Assembly (NCBI GenBank): GCA_041301185.1
Contig: JBFYSV010000021.1
Location: 1-24,778, forward strand
DNA from: JAQBDA01 sp041301185
GTDB taxonomy: Bacteria > Chloroflexota > Anaerolineae > Anaerolineales > UBA4823
Direction of reading: 5' to 3'
Length of the DNA: 24,778 nucleotides
In this document: piece after piece, positions 1 through 7,214 of the stretch
How positions within the stretch are numbered: the first letter of the stretch is position 1
How the letters are laid out: each line of letters starts with the position of its first letter
Program-made: the position numbers and the translations under genes
The notes under the pieces: model-generated
The model's input: only the letters and a program-made list of their open reading frames with translations
Database searches by the model: none
What the model was told of the DNA's origin: nothing

Positions 1-329
1 GCCGGTTCGATCAGGTCGGGGATGGCGGGGTTATCCAGCTCGGTGACCAGCCAGTGGCGCATGCTGGTCTGCAGCAGAGCGTTATCATCCAGGACGGGGG
101 TTTCCAGGAAGCTGGCAAAGCGCGAGCGCCCGTCCGGCAGCCTTTCGGCTATTGCTGCCAGCGATTCGGCGGAGCTGTAACCCGCGGCAACCAGAGCCGC
201 CAGGATAGAGCCAGCCGAGGTGCCGATAATCCGCCGGGGCTTATGGCCGCGCCTCTCGAATTCTATCAATGCACCGACAAATGCCAGACCTTTAGCGCCG
301 CCGCCTTCAAATACAAGATCGTATTCCAT
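1..329 (-). CDS. Patatin-like phospholipase, N-terminal part (runs off the window edge)
   Basis: The minus strand from an ATG at 329 reads open to base 1, giving 109 residues of an incomplete protein. The first 40 residues carry both hallmarks of the patatin family: a glycine-rich oxyanion-hole motif (GGGAKG, residues 9-14) and the nucleophile elbow GTSAGS, where Ser is the catalytic nucleophile of the Ser-Asp dyad. Members hydrolyse acyl esters of membrane phospholipids or other lipids. The start is supported by a strong ribosome binding site (AGGAGGG on the minus strand, about 340-346). No signal peptide is seen, so a cytoplasmic or membrane-peripheral enzyme is likely. The Asp of the dyad and the rest of the fold lie outside the window, so intactness cannot be judged. 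Confidence 0.9.
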   Translation of the reverse strand, partial: MEYDLVFEGGGAKGLAFVGALIEFERRGHKPRRIIGTSAGSILAALVAAGYSSAESLAAIAERLPDGRSRFASFLETPVLDDNALLQTSMRHWLVTELDNPAIPDLIEP

Positions 330-584
330 GTTCGATTACCCTCCTGGAATTTAATATGGGCACAGCGAAAGGGGACTGAGGTAGTTTGCAAGTCGCCCTT
401 GCCGGACCATCTATGGGATGATGAGATGGATATAGTGTACCTCTTGTGTGAGCGCATTACAAGAGGATTACGAGTGAATTTGCACGGTTTACATATCGTG
501 TTTGGCAGGGCAACCTGAGTGGACACTGACCGCGCATTCCGTGAGCAGTAGTGAAGCGACAGTTGAAGGGTAATATTATTAATA
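330..584. other. Intergenic region with one operator-like dyad
   Basis: No convincing gene is seen between the patatin start and the MerR unit. The stretch is more AT-rich than its surroundings. It holds an 8-bp perfect inverted repeat, CCTCTTGT (440-447) and ACAAGAGG (459-466), separated by 11 nt, upstream of the patatin gene. This could be an operator or a weak hairpin. No T-run follows it on either strand. Confidence 0.5.
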
Positions 585-610
585 GGAGTTACGCAGTTCA
601 AGGGGAAAGT
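585..610 (+). repeat. TTACGCAGTT-family repeat, copy A (single end)
   Basis: The 26 bases at 585-610 match 23723-23748 at 25 of 26 positions. The shared core is GGAGTTACGCAGT, followed by CAAGGGGAAAGT. Further related ends lie at 3381-3390 (inverted), 13667-13676 and 21234-21243. All copies are intergenic. This copy sits just upstream of the MerR-unit promoter and has no visible inverted partner. Confidence 0.7.
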
Positions 611-658
611 CCTAATTAAAATGCACAATGATAGTTCCAATGAGTTCGATGAAAACCC

Positions 659-689
659 TTGACTTAGAGTCGACTCCAGGTGATAAACT
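659..689 (+). promoter_or_regulatory. MerR-type promoter with 19-bp spacer and internal dyad operator
   Basis: TTGACT (659-664) and TAAACT (684-689) are separated by exactly 19 bp. This over-long spacing is the signature of promoters activated by MerR-family DNA distortion. The spacer is centred on a perfect 10-bp palindrome, GAGTCGACTC (667-676), which extends with two mismatches to 662-681. The dyad resembles operators known for the AdhR/NmlR subfamily. It lies directly upstream of the MerR gene and the aldo/keto reductase, implying autoregulation and control of the whole unit. Confidence 0.85.
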
Positions 690-708
690 ATCTTTGGGAG
701 GTGAAATT

Positions 709-1095
709 ATGAAAATCGCAGAAGTCAGTGAACGCTATGCTATTTCGTCGGATACGCTACGCTACTATGAACGGATTGGACTGATTCCGTTAGTCAATCG
801 AAATGCAAGCGGTATCCGGGATTACGGCGAGATCGATATCAGGCGGGTTGAATTTATTAAGTGCATGAGAAGTGCGGGACTTCCAATTGAAGTGTTGATT
901 GAGTATGTTGGACTGGTTCAGCAGGGCGACCAGACCATCGAAGCCAGGAAAGAAATCTTGAAAGAGCAGCGAGAGCAGCTTGTAGCCAGAATGGTAGAAA
1001 TGCAAAAAACACTGGACATTTTGGACCACAAAATTGAAGTGTATGAAAACGCTGTTTTAAATAAAGAGAAAGAAATCGTTCAAACGCAGGGATAA
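709..1095 (+). CDS. MerR-family transcriptional regulator, AdhR/NmlR-like
   Basis: A 128-residue regulator with the N-terminal winged helix-turn-helix typical of MerR (YAISSDTLRYYERIGLIP, about residues 10-27), then an arginine-rich wing and a long C-terminal coiled-coil helix (about 80-120) for dimerisation. It has a single cysteine near the DNA-binding domain (Cys52, in KCMRSAG). This matches the redox/aldehyde-sensing Cys of the AdhR/NmlR subfamily and there is no metal-binding Cys pair at the C terminus. I chose the ATG at 709 because GGGAGG precedes it by a good distance; an in-frame ATG at 628 would place the promoter inside the coding region. It probably senses reactive aldehydes or electrophiles and activates its own operon. 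Reactivity is inferred. Confidence 0.9.
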   Translation: MKIAEVSERYAISSDTLRYYERIGLIPLVNRNASGIRDYGEIDIRRVEFIKCMRSAGLPIEVLIEYVGLVQQGDQTIEARKEILKEQREQLVARMVEMQKTLDILDHKIEVYENAVLNKEKEIVQTQG

Positions 1096-1166
1096 TGGGG
1101 AAAAGGTTTTGGTTGGAGGTCATTTTACTGCAATCATCCGATTTTAGAATAAACAGGAGAGCAAAA

Positions 1167-2162
1167 ATGCAAAAACGAGTACTTGGAAATAGTAACCTGG
1201 AGGTTTCAGCCCTTGGGCTTGGCTGCATGAGAATGAGCTTTGGTGATACGCCAACCGACAAACAAGAGATGATCACTTTCCTACACAAGGCTGCCGAGCG
1301 CGGCATCAGCTTCTTCGATACAGCTGAAGTCTATGGTCCATTCACCAACGAGGAGCTGGTGGGCGAAGGCCTTGAGCCGTTTCGCGGGCAGGTAGTGATC
1401 GCCACCAAGTTCGGTTTCAAACACAATCGCCAACAAGGACCGAGCCCTACGGTTGGCCTGGATAGCCGGCCTGAGCAGATTAAGCGGGTCGCTGAAGAAT
1501 CACTCAAGCGACTCAGGGTGGAAGCTATCGATCTGTTTTATCAACACCGGGTTGATCCGGATGTGCCCATCGAAGACGTGGCGGGAGCAGTCAGGGACCT
1601 GATTCAGGCAGGTAAGGTAAAGCACTTTGGCCTTTCAGAGGCAGGAGCACAGACGATCCGGCGCGCCCACGCAGTCCAGCCAGTTACAGCGATCCAGAGC
1701 GAATACTCGCTGTGGTGGAGAGAGCCGGAAGCGGAAGTGCTTCCTTTGTGCGAGGAGCTCGGGATCGGTTTTGTGCCGTTCAGCCCTCTGGGCAGAGGCT
1801 ATCTCACGGGAAAGATCGACGAAAACACGACCTTCGCCAGCTCTGATATCCGGAGTAAGATTCCTCGCTATACACCAGAGGCGCGCAAAGCAAACCGGGT
1901 GGTAATTGACCTGCTTGACAAAATTGGGGAACAGAAGGGGGCGACACCGGCTCAGATCGCGCTGGCCTGGTTGCTCGCTCAGAAGCCGTGGATTGTTCCC
2001 ATCCCGGGCAGCCGGAAGCTAGAACGCCTGGATGAGAATATCGGCGCACTGGATGTCGAATTCACTTCTGACGATCTACGGGAAATCGAAAGTGCCATTT
2101 CAACGATGACGATACAAGGGGATCGATACCCCACAAACCTGCAGCATCTGACCAATCGCTGA
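1167..2162 (+). CDS. Aldo/keto reductase (NADPH-dependent)
   Basis: A 331-residue single-domain TIM-barrel oxidoreductase of normal family length. The catalytic tetrad is visible: Asp51 (FFDTAEVYG), Tyr56, Lys81 (IATKFGF) and His127 (FYQHRVDP). The C-terminal segment GSRKLERLDEN matches the loop that binds the adenosine 2'-phosphate of NADPH. Members reduce aldehydes and ketones to alcohols in the cytoplasm. The ATG at 1167 has AGGAGA 6 nt upstream; a longer reading from 1095 has a non-homologous leader. It lies 71 nt after the MerR gene and 39 nt before the DUF362 gene, so the three probably form one transcript. The likely role is detoxifying the aldehydes sensed by the MerR protein. The substrate is unknown. 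Confidence 0.93.
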   Translation: MQKRVLGNSNLEVSALGLGCMRMSFGDTPTDKQEMITFLHKAAERGISFFDTAEVYGPFTNEELVGEGLEPFRGQVVIATKFGFKHNRQQGPSPTVGLDSRPEQIKRVAEESLKRLRVEAIDLFYQHRVDPDVPIEDVAGAVRDLIQAGKVKHFGLSEAGAQTIRRAHAVQPVTAIQSEYSLWWREPEAEVLPLCEELGIGFVPFSPLGRGYLTGKIDENTTFASSDIRSKIPRYTPEARKANRVVIDLLDKIGEQKGATPAQIALAWLLAQKPWIVPIPGSRKLERLDENIGALDVEFTSDDLREIESAISTMTIQGDRYPTNLQHLTNR

Positions 2163-2201
2163 GCAACAAGATTTATACACACAACACAGGAGGACCATTT
2201 C

Positions 2202-3365
2202 ATGCCCAGTCCAGTCTACTTCGGTTCGGCCCGTCAAGCACGCTTGGAAGCGAAAGAAAGCCTGCCTGCCAAGCTCGATTTGATCCTCGAACGGCTCCAC
2301 TTGCGCGATCGAGTCAAGGATGAGACAGTCGCCATCAAAATGCACACGGGAAATAACATTGGTTACTCGACGGTGCATCCCGTCTTTGTACGCAGGGTGG
2401 TCCGGGCGGTGATAGAAGGCGGCGGCAAGCCCTTCGTCACCGACGTCAACTGGGATGTGCGCGGTGCAGAGGAGCGGGGTTATTCGATGGAGACGCTGGG
2501 CTGCCCGGTCTTCCCTACCGCCGGCCCGGACGAGAAATATTTCTACGCTCACCCGCGTCCCTTCAACAACATCCGCGAGTGGAAAATGGCCGGACTCATT
2601 CAAGATGCGACCTTCATGATCAATTTCGCCCACGTCAAGGGACATCCCAGCTGCGGGTTTGGGGCGGCATTCAAGAATCTGGCGTTGGGCTGCATGATCG
2701 GTGAGACGCGCGGGGCGATGCACGACGCAATGCACTTTGAGCGTTACTGGTTCGCTGAGCACTGCCCGGATGCAGATACGCGCCAGCGCATTGCCGCCAT
2801 CTGCCCGCATGAGGCGATCGTCGAAGATCGTGATCATCCGGGGGAAATGCACCTGCACTTTGAGCAGTGCAATCAATGCGGGCGTTGTTTGCAGGTCGCA
2901 CCGCGTGGGAGTTTGAAGATCAATCCCGTGAACTTTCAAGCCTTCCAGCAAGCCTGCGCCATCTCCGCCGGGCTGGTGTTATCAACGTTCGCCCCGGACA
3001 AGACCAGCCATCTGAGCCTTGCAACCCACATGACACCCGTGTGCGATTGTTTTGGATTTACCAGCATGCCGGTCCTGCCGGACGCCGGCATTTTCGGATC
3101 GGATGACATCGTGGCGATCGATCGGGCTGTCCTGGACGTGACGGGACGCACTCCGCTCATCGAAGAGAACCTGCCCACTTCGCTGGAAGTCCATACCCGG
3201 GAGGGGCATCCCTTCCGCTGGCTGCACGGGCCTTACAAGGATCCTTATCTCGTGACCGAATACGGCATACAGCTGGGGCTTGGTTCGGGCGAGTATGAGC
3301 TGATCGACGTGCTGCCGGTCGAGCAGATCGAGCGCAAACCGATCGGCTATATTCCGGCGCAGTGA
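2202..3365 (+). CDS. DUF362 domain protein with one 4Fe-4S ligand set
   Basis: A 387-residue protein of the DUF362 type: an N-terminal domain with conserved KMHTGNN and a HVKGHPSCGFGAAFKNLALGC segment (about 144-164), with a ferredoxin-like insertion in the middle. That insertion has CNQCGRC (Cys223, 226, 229) plus a distal Cys201 in a CP motif. The usual fourth Cys after CxxCxxC is replaced by Ala in LQVAP, so the ligands suffice for one 4Fe-4S cluster rather than two. The start has an excellent AGGAGG at 2188-2193. It follows the aldo/keto reductase by 39 nt, suggesting it supplies electrons or works in the same stress response. The biochemical role of DUF362 is not established. Confidence 0.85.
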   Translation: MPSPVYFGSARQARLEAKESLPAKLDLILERLHLRDRVKDETVAIKMHTGNNIGYSTVHPVFVRRVVRAVIEGGGKPFVTDVNWDVRGAEERGYSMETLGCPVFPTAGPDEKYFYAHPRPFNNIREWKMAGLIQDATFMINFAHVKGHPSCGFGAAFKNLALGCMIGETRGAMHDAMHFERYWFAEHCPDADTRQRIAAICPHEAIVEDRDHPGEMHLHFEQCNQCGRCLQVAPRGSLKINPVNFQAFQQACAISAGLVLSTFAPDKTSHLSLATHMTPVCDCFGFTSMPVLPDAGIFGSDDIVAIDRAVLDVTGRTPLIEENLPTSLEVHTREGHPFRWLHGPYKDPYLVTEYGIQLGLGSGEYELIDVLPVEQIERKPIGYIPAQ

Positions 3366-3380
3366 TCCCCTGGATGCAGC

Positions 3381-3390
3381 AACTGCGTAA
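3381..3390 (-). repeat. TTACGCAGTT-family repeat, copy B (inverted, single end)
   Basis: AACTGCGTAA at 3381-3390 is the reverse complement of TTACGCAGTT, the core of a repeat seen at four other intergenic sites. It lies 15 nt after the DUF362 stop codon. The remaining 140 nt before the P450 gene show no promoter or terminator I would defend. Confidence 0.5.
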
Positions 3391-3529
3391 GCCCTTTCAG
3401 ATTGATTGATTTTTCCGGCTAACGCCATTACACTTGGGTTGTGGTGAAATTCTCCGAGCAAGATGCCTGGCAATCATCCCCAAGGAATTGGCATACGCGC
3501 GGAATCCCCATCCTTCTGAGAGGTGCTGG

Positions 3530-4864
3530 ATGAACGAAGCACAACAAATTCCCGGGGAGCGGCGCTACCCCCCTACGCCGCACGGCAGCGCCCGCGAGCT
3601 GATCCGGAATCCGCTCAACTATTTTCTGACCATCACCCGGGAGTATGGGGATATTATCTGCTACCGCCCCGCGGCAGACCCGGCATACCTGCTCAACCAC
3701 CCGGATTATGTCCGCCAGGTTCTGATCGAAAACCACCGCAACTACAGCAAGGAGACCTATTCGATCCAGGCTTTCAAGAAGGTGATGGGCGATGGGTTGA
3801 TCACTGCCGAAGGGGAGGCCTGGCTCTGGCAGCGGCGGCTGATGCAACCCGCGTTCCATCACACCCGCCTGGAGAAACTGGACGGCTTGATCGTGCAGGC
3901 GACCCACGAAATGTTGCGGCGCTGGGAGGGGAATTGCAGGCAGGACCAGCCGGTGGATATCGCCCGGGAGATGGCAGCCCTGACCCTGAGCGTGACCGCC
4001 CGGGCGCTGTTCGGAGTTGACCTGGGCGAGCAGGTGAAGAGCATCGGCGAGATCGTCAACCGGGCGGCGACGATGTTCGAGAAACCCAGCAGCCCCACCG
4101 TGCAGCAATCCGCCCTGGAGTTCCGGGCGGTGGTGGATGAGATCATCCGCGCCCGGCGAGAGAACTTCCGGGATGGCGGCGACCTGCTCAGCTCGTTGAT
4201 GCTGGCGCGGGATGAGCAGACCGGGATGGGCATGGATGACCGGCAGCTGAGCGACCAGCTGATGGGCTTGCTGCTGGCAGGGTATGAGACCACCGCCAAC
4301 GCCCTGACCTGGACCTGGTACCTGCTCTCCGAAAATCCCTGGGCAGGCAATAAAATGCGAGAGGAGGTGCGCCAGGCGCTGGACGGGCAGGCGCCGACCG
4401 CCGCCGATGTGGAGCGCATCCCCTACGTGCGCCAGGTGCTGGACGAGAGCCTGCGCCTGTACCCGCCCGCCTGGATGATCGGACGGCGGGCGATCGGGGA
4501 GGACGTGATCGGCGGGTACAGCGTGCCACCCAGGACGGTGATCGCCATCTGCGCCTACAGCCTGCACCGCCACCCCGCTTTTTGGGAGGAGCCGCAGGTC
4601 TTCGATCCGGACCGGTTCGCGGCGGGGTACAACGGGAAGCGCCATAAATTCGCCTATATCCCCTTCGGGGCAGGACCGCGACAGTGCATCGGGAACAATT
4701 TTGGGCTGCTGGAAGCCAGCCTGATCCTGGCTTGCGTGGCGCAGCGCTACGAGCTGCGCCTGGCACAGGGCAGCGAGGTGCAGCCGCAGGCGTTGTTCGT
4801 GCTGCGCCCCAACCGCGATCTGCTGATGAAGCTGGAGCCGGTTGAGGGTTTACCGCTGGCGTGA
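3530..4864 (+). CDS. Cytochrome P450 monooxygenase
   Basis: A 444-residue soluble bacterial-type P450. Motifs in order: C-helix WxxxR (Trp98-Arg102), I-helix oxygen-activation motif AGYETT (250-255), K-helix ExxR (Glu306-Arg309), and the heme-binding loop FGAGPRQCIG with thiolate ligand Cys386. No N-terminal membrane anchor is seen. The ATG at 3530 is preceded by GAGAGGTG; an upstream in-frame reading from 3434 has no family-like sequence and is rejected. The enzyme oxidises an unknown organic substrate using electrons from a separate redox partner. The only nearby candidate partner is the DUF362 iron-sulfur protein 164 nt upstream, and that link is speculative. No ferredoxin reductase is in the window. 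Confidence 0.95.
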   Translation: MNEAQQIPGERRYPPTPHGSARELIRNPLNYFLTITREYGDIICYRPAADPAYLLNHPDYVRQVLIENHRNYSKETYSIQAFKKVMGDGLITAEGEAWLWQRRLMQPAFHHTRLEKLDGLIVQATHEMLRRWEGNCRQDQPVDIAREMAALTLSVTARALFGVDLGEQVKSIGEIVNRAATMFEKPSSPTVQQSALEFRAVVDEIIRARRENFRDGGDLLSSLMLARDEQTGMGMDDRQLSDQLMGLLLAGYETTANALTWTWYLLSENPWAGNKMREEVRQALDGQAPTAADVERIPYVRQVLDESLRLYPPAWMIGRRAIGEDVIGGYSVPPRTVIAICAYSLHRHPAFWEEPQVFDPDRFAAGYNGKRHKFAYIPFGAGPRQCIGNNFGLLEASLILACVAQRYELRLAQGSEVQPQALFVLRPNRDLLMKLEPVEGLPLA

Positions 4865-4996
4865 GTCGTCCCCCCGCAGCTTTGTAAGCTTAAATCGTTT
4901 TATGATGAATAGGAACGGATAGGTTGTTATGGGGTTACTCCTACTAAGAAGTGACCACCCAAACATATATTCGATTACCAAGAGGAGAATACCATC

Positions 4997-5689
4997 ATGA
5001 CAAGAAAACTGGTGGCTGAGTTTTTGGGCACGTTTGTTCTGGTGCTGGGCGGGTGCGGGGCAGCGGTGCTGACTGCTGCGTTCCCCTCGGTAGGGATTGG
5101 CATTCTGGGTGTGGCGCTGGCTTTCGGGCTGACCGTACTGACTATGGCATACGCCGTGGGGCATATCTCCGGAGGCCATTTCAACCCGGCGGTGTCTTTG
5201 GGATTGTGGGCTGGTAAGCGCTTCCCGGCCGGCGAGCTGCTCCCGTATATCGTGACCCAGGTGCTGGGAGCAGTGGCAGCCGGTGGTGTGCTTTACCTGA
5301 TTGCTACCGGGCAGACTGGCTTCAACGTCCAGACCGGCCGGTTTGCAGTGAACGGCTACGGCCAATATTCGCCTGGCAATTACTCGCTCCTCGCCGCGCT
5401 AATCACCGAAGTAGTTTTGACATTTATCTTCCTGATCATCATCCTGGGCTCAACCGACAAACGCGCTCCGCAAGGGTTTGCTCCGATTGCGATCGGTTTG
5501 GGGCTGACCCTGGTGCACCTGGTGGGCATCCCGGTGACCAATATGTCGGTCAACCCGGCGCGCAGCACGGGTCCGGCGATCTTTGTGGGCGGGGCCGCCC
5601 TCGGGCAGCTGTGGCTGTTCTGGGTAGCGCCGATCATTGGGGCGCTGCTGGCGGGATGGTTGTACCGCTACCTGAGCGAGGAGAAGTAA
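4997..5689 (+). CDS. aqpZ: Aquaporin Z-type water channel
   Basis: A 230-residue MIP-family channel with six predicted membrane helices and both half-helix NPA motifs (HFNPAVS, Asn63-Ala65; SVNPARS, Asn186-Ala188). The aromatic/arginine filter is AqpZ-like: Phe43, His174 and Arg189 are all present at E. coli AqpZ numbering. The fourth position, usually Thr183, reads Met (VTNMSVNPARS). The His and Arg pair points to water rather than glycerol selectivity. The start has AGAGGAG about 6 nt upstream. It stands alone between the P450 and the amino-acid transporter, with 132 nt before it and 356 nt after it. It sits in the cytoplasmic membrane and would allow rapid osmotic water flow. Confidence 0.95.
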   Translation: MTRKLVAEFLGTFVLVLGGCGAAVLTAAFPSVGIGILGVALAFGLTVLTMAYAVGHISGGHFNPAVSLGLWAGKRFPAGELLPYIVTQVLGAVAAGGVLYLIATGQTGFNVQTGRFAVNGYGQYSPGNYSLLAALITEVVLTFIFLIIILGSTDKRAPQGFAPIAIGLGLTLVHLVGIPVTNMSVNPARSTGPAIFVGGAALGQLWLFWVAPIIGALLAGWLYRYLSEEK

Positions 5690-5778
5690 GCGTTACGGCT
5701 CGTTGATTGCGTGATCACTTACCGGGGGAGTCAACCGCGCCTAGAACATTGGCGGCTGGAGCAGTGTTGAGCGAGGCC

Positions 5779-5810
5779 AGGCTGGCATGCAGCTAGGCTG
5801 GCTTGCAGCC
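5779..5810 (+). promoter_or_regulatory. Two tandem 16-bp dyads immediately upstream of a promoter
   Basis: Positions 5779-5794 and 5795-5810 are head-to-tail copies of one 16-bp unit, identical at 14 of 16 bases (AGGCTGGCATGCAGCT and AGGCTGGCTTGCAGCC). Each unit is itself a dyad: GGCTG and CAGCC flank a 5-bp centre, exact in the second copy. The array ends 6 bp before the -35 hexamer at 5817, a position typical of activator sites. A larger stem (GAGCGAGG near 5769 and CCTCGC at 5811) encloses the array. Confidence 0.6.
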
Positions 5811-5816
5811 CCTCGC

Positions 5817-5845
5817 TTGACGCTGACTCCTTTGTATGTTATATT
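5817..5845 (+). promoter_or_regulatory. Sigma70-type promoter for the amino-acid transporter operon
   Basis: TTGACG (5817-5822) and TATATT (5840-5845) are separated by 17 bp, one mismatch each from consensus. Transcription would start near 5852, leaving an approximately 190-nt leader before the binding-protein gene. That leader contains a perfect hairpin GGTCT-gatta-AGACC near 5897-5911 and no convincing ORF. Confidence 0.7.
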
Positions 5846-6045
5846 TTTTTCAACATTGCTCGCCCCGCCGTAGCACAGGGAAATATACTTCAGGTGGGGT
5901 CTGATTAAGACCGGCGTCGAACGCAGTACTTCTGGTAAAGAGAGGAGGTGCTGAAAGAGAATAAGCATCTAACCACCGGCTCGAGCAAAAGATCTCAATC
6001 ACGTCCAATTTTTTCGCCAATCGAATAGTCCAAGGAGGAGTACGA

Positions 6046-7134
6046 ATGAAGACTCGGCTAACCGCCATTGTATCTATTGTTCTGGTGCTGGCTTTTCTGA
6101 TCACCAGTTGTTCATCCCCCGCCCCCGCTCCTACCACCGCAGCCACCGAAGAACCCTCACCCACCGAGGTACCCGCTGCCCAAAAGATCCTGGATACCGT
6201 CAAAGCCCGCGGCCGGCTGGTGTGCGGCGTGCACAATGAGCTGCCCGGATTTGGCTACCTGGATGCCGACGGCAAAAACGCCGGCTTTGATATCGATCTA
6301 TGCCGGGCAGTAGCTGCCGCCGTTTTCGGCGATGCCAACGCGGTGGAATTCGTCCCGATCACCGCTGCCGAACGCGGACCTGCCCTGCAAACCCGCGAAG
6401 TTGATATGGTAGCCCGCAACATGACCCTGACTTCTTCCCGCGAAGCGCAATGGGGTAATTTCACCTGGATCATGTTCTACGACGGGCAAGGCATGATGGT
6501 GCGCGCCGATAGCGGCTTCGAGACACTGGAAGACTTGAACGGGGCAACTGTGTGCGTGACCACCGGCACTACCACCGAGCAAAACCTGGCAGACGCTTTC
6601 CGCGAGCTCGGTTTGGAGTTCACTGCGGTGACCTTTGAGGACACCTCGGCAGTGTACGGTGCCTATCAAGATGGTCGATGCGATGCAGCCACGAGCGATA
6701 AATCGCAACTGGCAGCGGTGCGCAGCGGTTTCTCCGATCCGAATGAGCACGTGATCCTGGAAGTAAATATGTCCAAGGAACCGCTCACCCCCGCTGTGCC
6801 GTCCGGCGACGACCAGTGGGCAGACATTGTGTCTACTGTGATGTGGTTACTGATCAACGCTGAGGAGCTGGGTGTCACCTCTCAGAACGTGGAAGAGATG
6901 AAAGCCAGCGAAAACGTGGTCATCAAACGCATGCTGGGCAGTGAAGGCAGCTTCGGGCAAGAAGACCTTGGGCTGGCGCTTGACTTTGGGGTGAATGTGA
7001 TCAAAGCTGTGGGCAACTACGGCGAGATCTACGACCGCTACATGGGACCTCAAGGCGCTTCCTTCACCCTGGAGCGCGGCCTGAACGATCTGTGGGCAAA
7101 CGGCGGCTTGATGTACGCCCCGCCGCTGCGTTAA
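6046..7134 (+). CDS. aapJ: Polar amino-acid ABC transporter substrate-binding lipoprotein (AapJ-like)
   Basis: A 362-residue family 3 extracellular solute-binding protein. The N terminus is a lipoprotein signal with lipobox I-T-S-C (Cys22), then a Ser/Pro/Thr-rich linker to about residue 45. The mature domain opens with KARGRLVCGVHNELPGFGYLD and includes GFDIDLCRAVAAAVFGD and CVTTGTTTEQNLADAFRE. These are typical of the AapJ branch that binds a broad range of L-amino acids, including the Cys pair common in that branch. The protein is anchored outside the membrane and delivers substrate to the permeases encoded next. Start: AAGGAGGAG followed by ATG. It is the first gene of a four-gene operon behind the promoter at 5817. 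The gene name is by similarity; true specificity is unknown. Confidence 0.92.
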   Translation: MKTRLTAIVSIVLVLAFLITSCSSPAPAPTTAATEEPSPTEVPAAQKILDTVKARGRLVCGVHNELPGFGYLDADGKNAGFDIDLCRAVAAAVFGDANAVEFVPITAAERGPALQTREVDMVARNMTLTSSREAQWGNFTWIMFYDGQGMMVRADSGFETLEDLNGATVCVTTGTTTEQNLADAFRELGLEFTAVTFEDTSAVYGAYQDGRCDAATSDKSQLAAVRSGFSDPNEHVILEVNMSKEPLTPAVPSGDDQWADIVSTVMWLLINAEELGVTSQNVEEMKASENVVIKRMLGSEGSFGQEDLGLALDFGVNVIKAVGNYGEIYDRYMGPQGASFTLERGLNDLWANGGLMYAPPLR

Positions 7135-7149
7135 TTTCCTGATAGCCAA

Positions 7150-7190
7150 CGGGGTGTGACCTGCACTCCTGGTATTCAGGTCGCACCCCG
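7150..7190 (+). promoter_or_regulatory. Stable hairpin between binding-protein and permease genes
   Basis: CGGGGTGTGACCTG (7150-7163) pairs with CAGGTCGCACCCCG (7177-7190) over 14 bp with one G-U pair and a 13-nt loop. No T-run follows, so it is probably not a full terminator. Such stem-loops after the binding-protein gene often stabilise the upstream message or dampen read-through, so that the binding protein is made in excess of the permeases. Confidence 0.7.
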
Positions 7191-7214
7191 CTCTACCTCC
7201 CCGCCTCAAATCCA

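Noticed and set aside
628..708. N-terminal extension of the MerR protein starting at an ATG at 628
   Set aside because: It would run through the -35, dyad and -10; the ATG at 709 has a strong ribosome binding site and starts the MerR family sequence.
3428..4645. Long open frame (405 codons) opposite the P450 gene
   Set aside because: It mirrors a GC-rich coding strand, has low-complexity Pro/Gln/His-rich content and no family motif; the P450 on the other strand is complete.
4881..4906. Promoter for aqpZ (TTTGTA and TATGAT)
   Set aside because: The spacer is only 14 bp and the -35 is weak; not strong enough to annotate.
5948..6027. Leader peptide starting GTG after AGGAGG in the aap leader
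   Set aside because: The AGGAGG abuts the GTG with no spacing and the reading has no attenuator-like codon runs.
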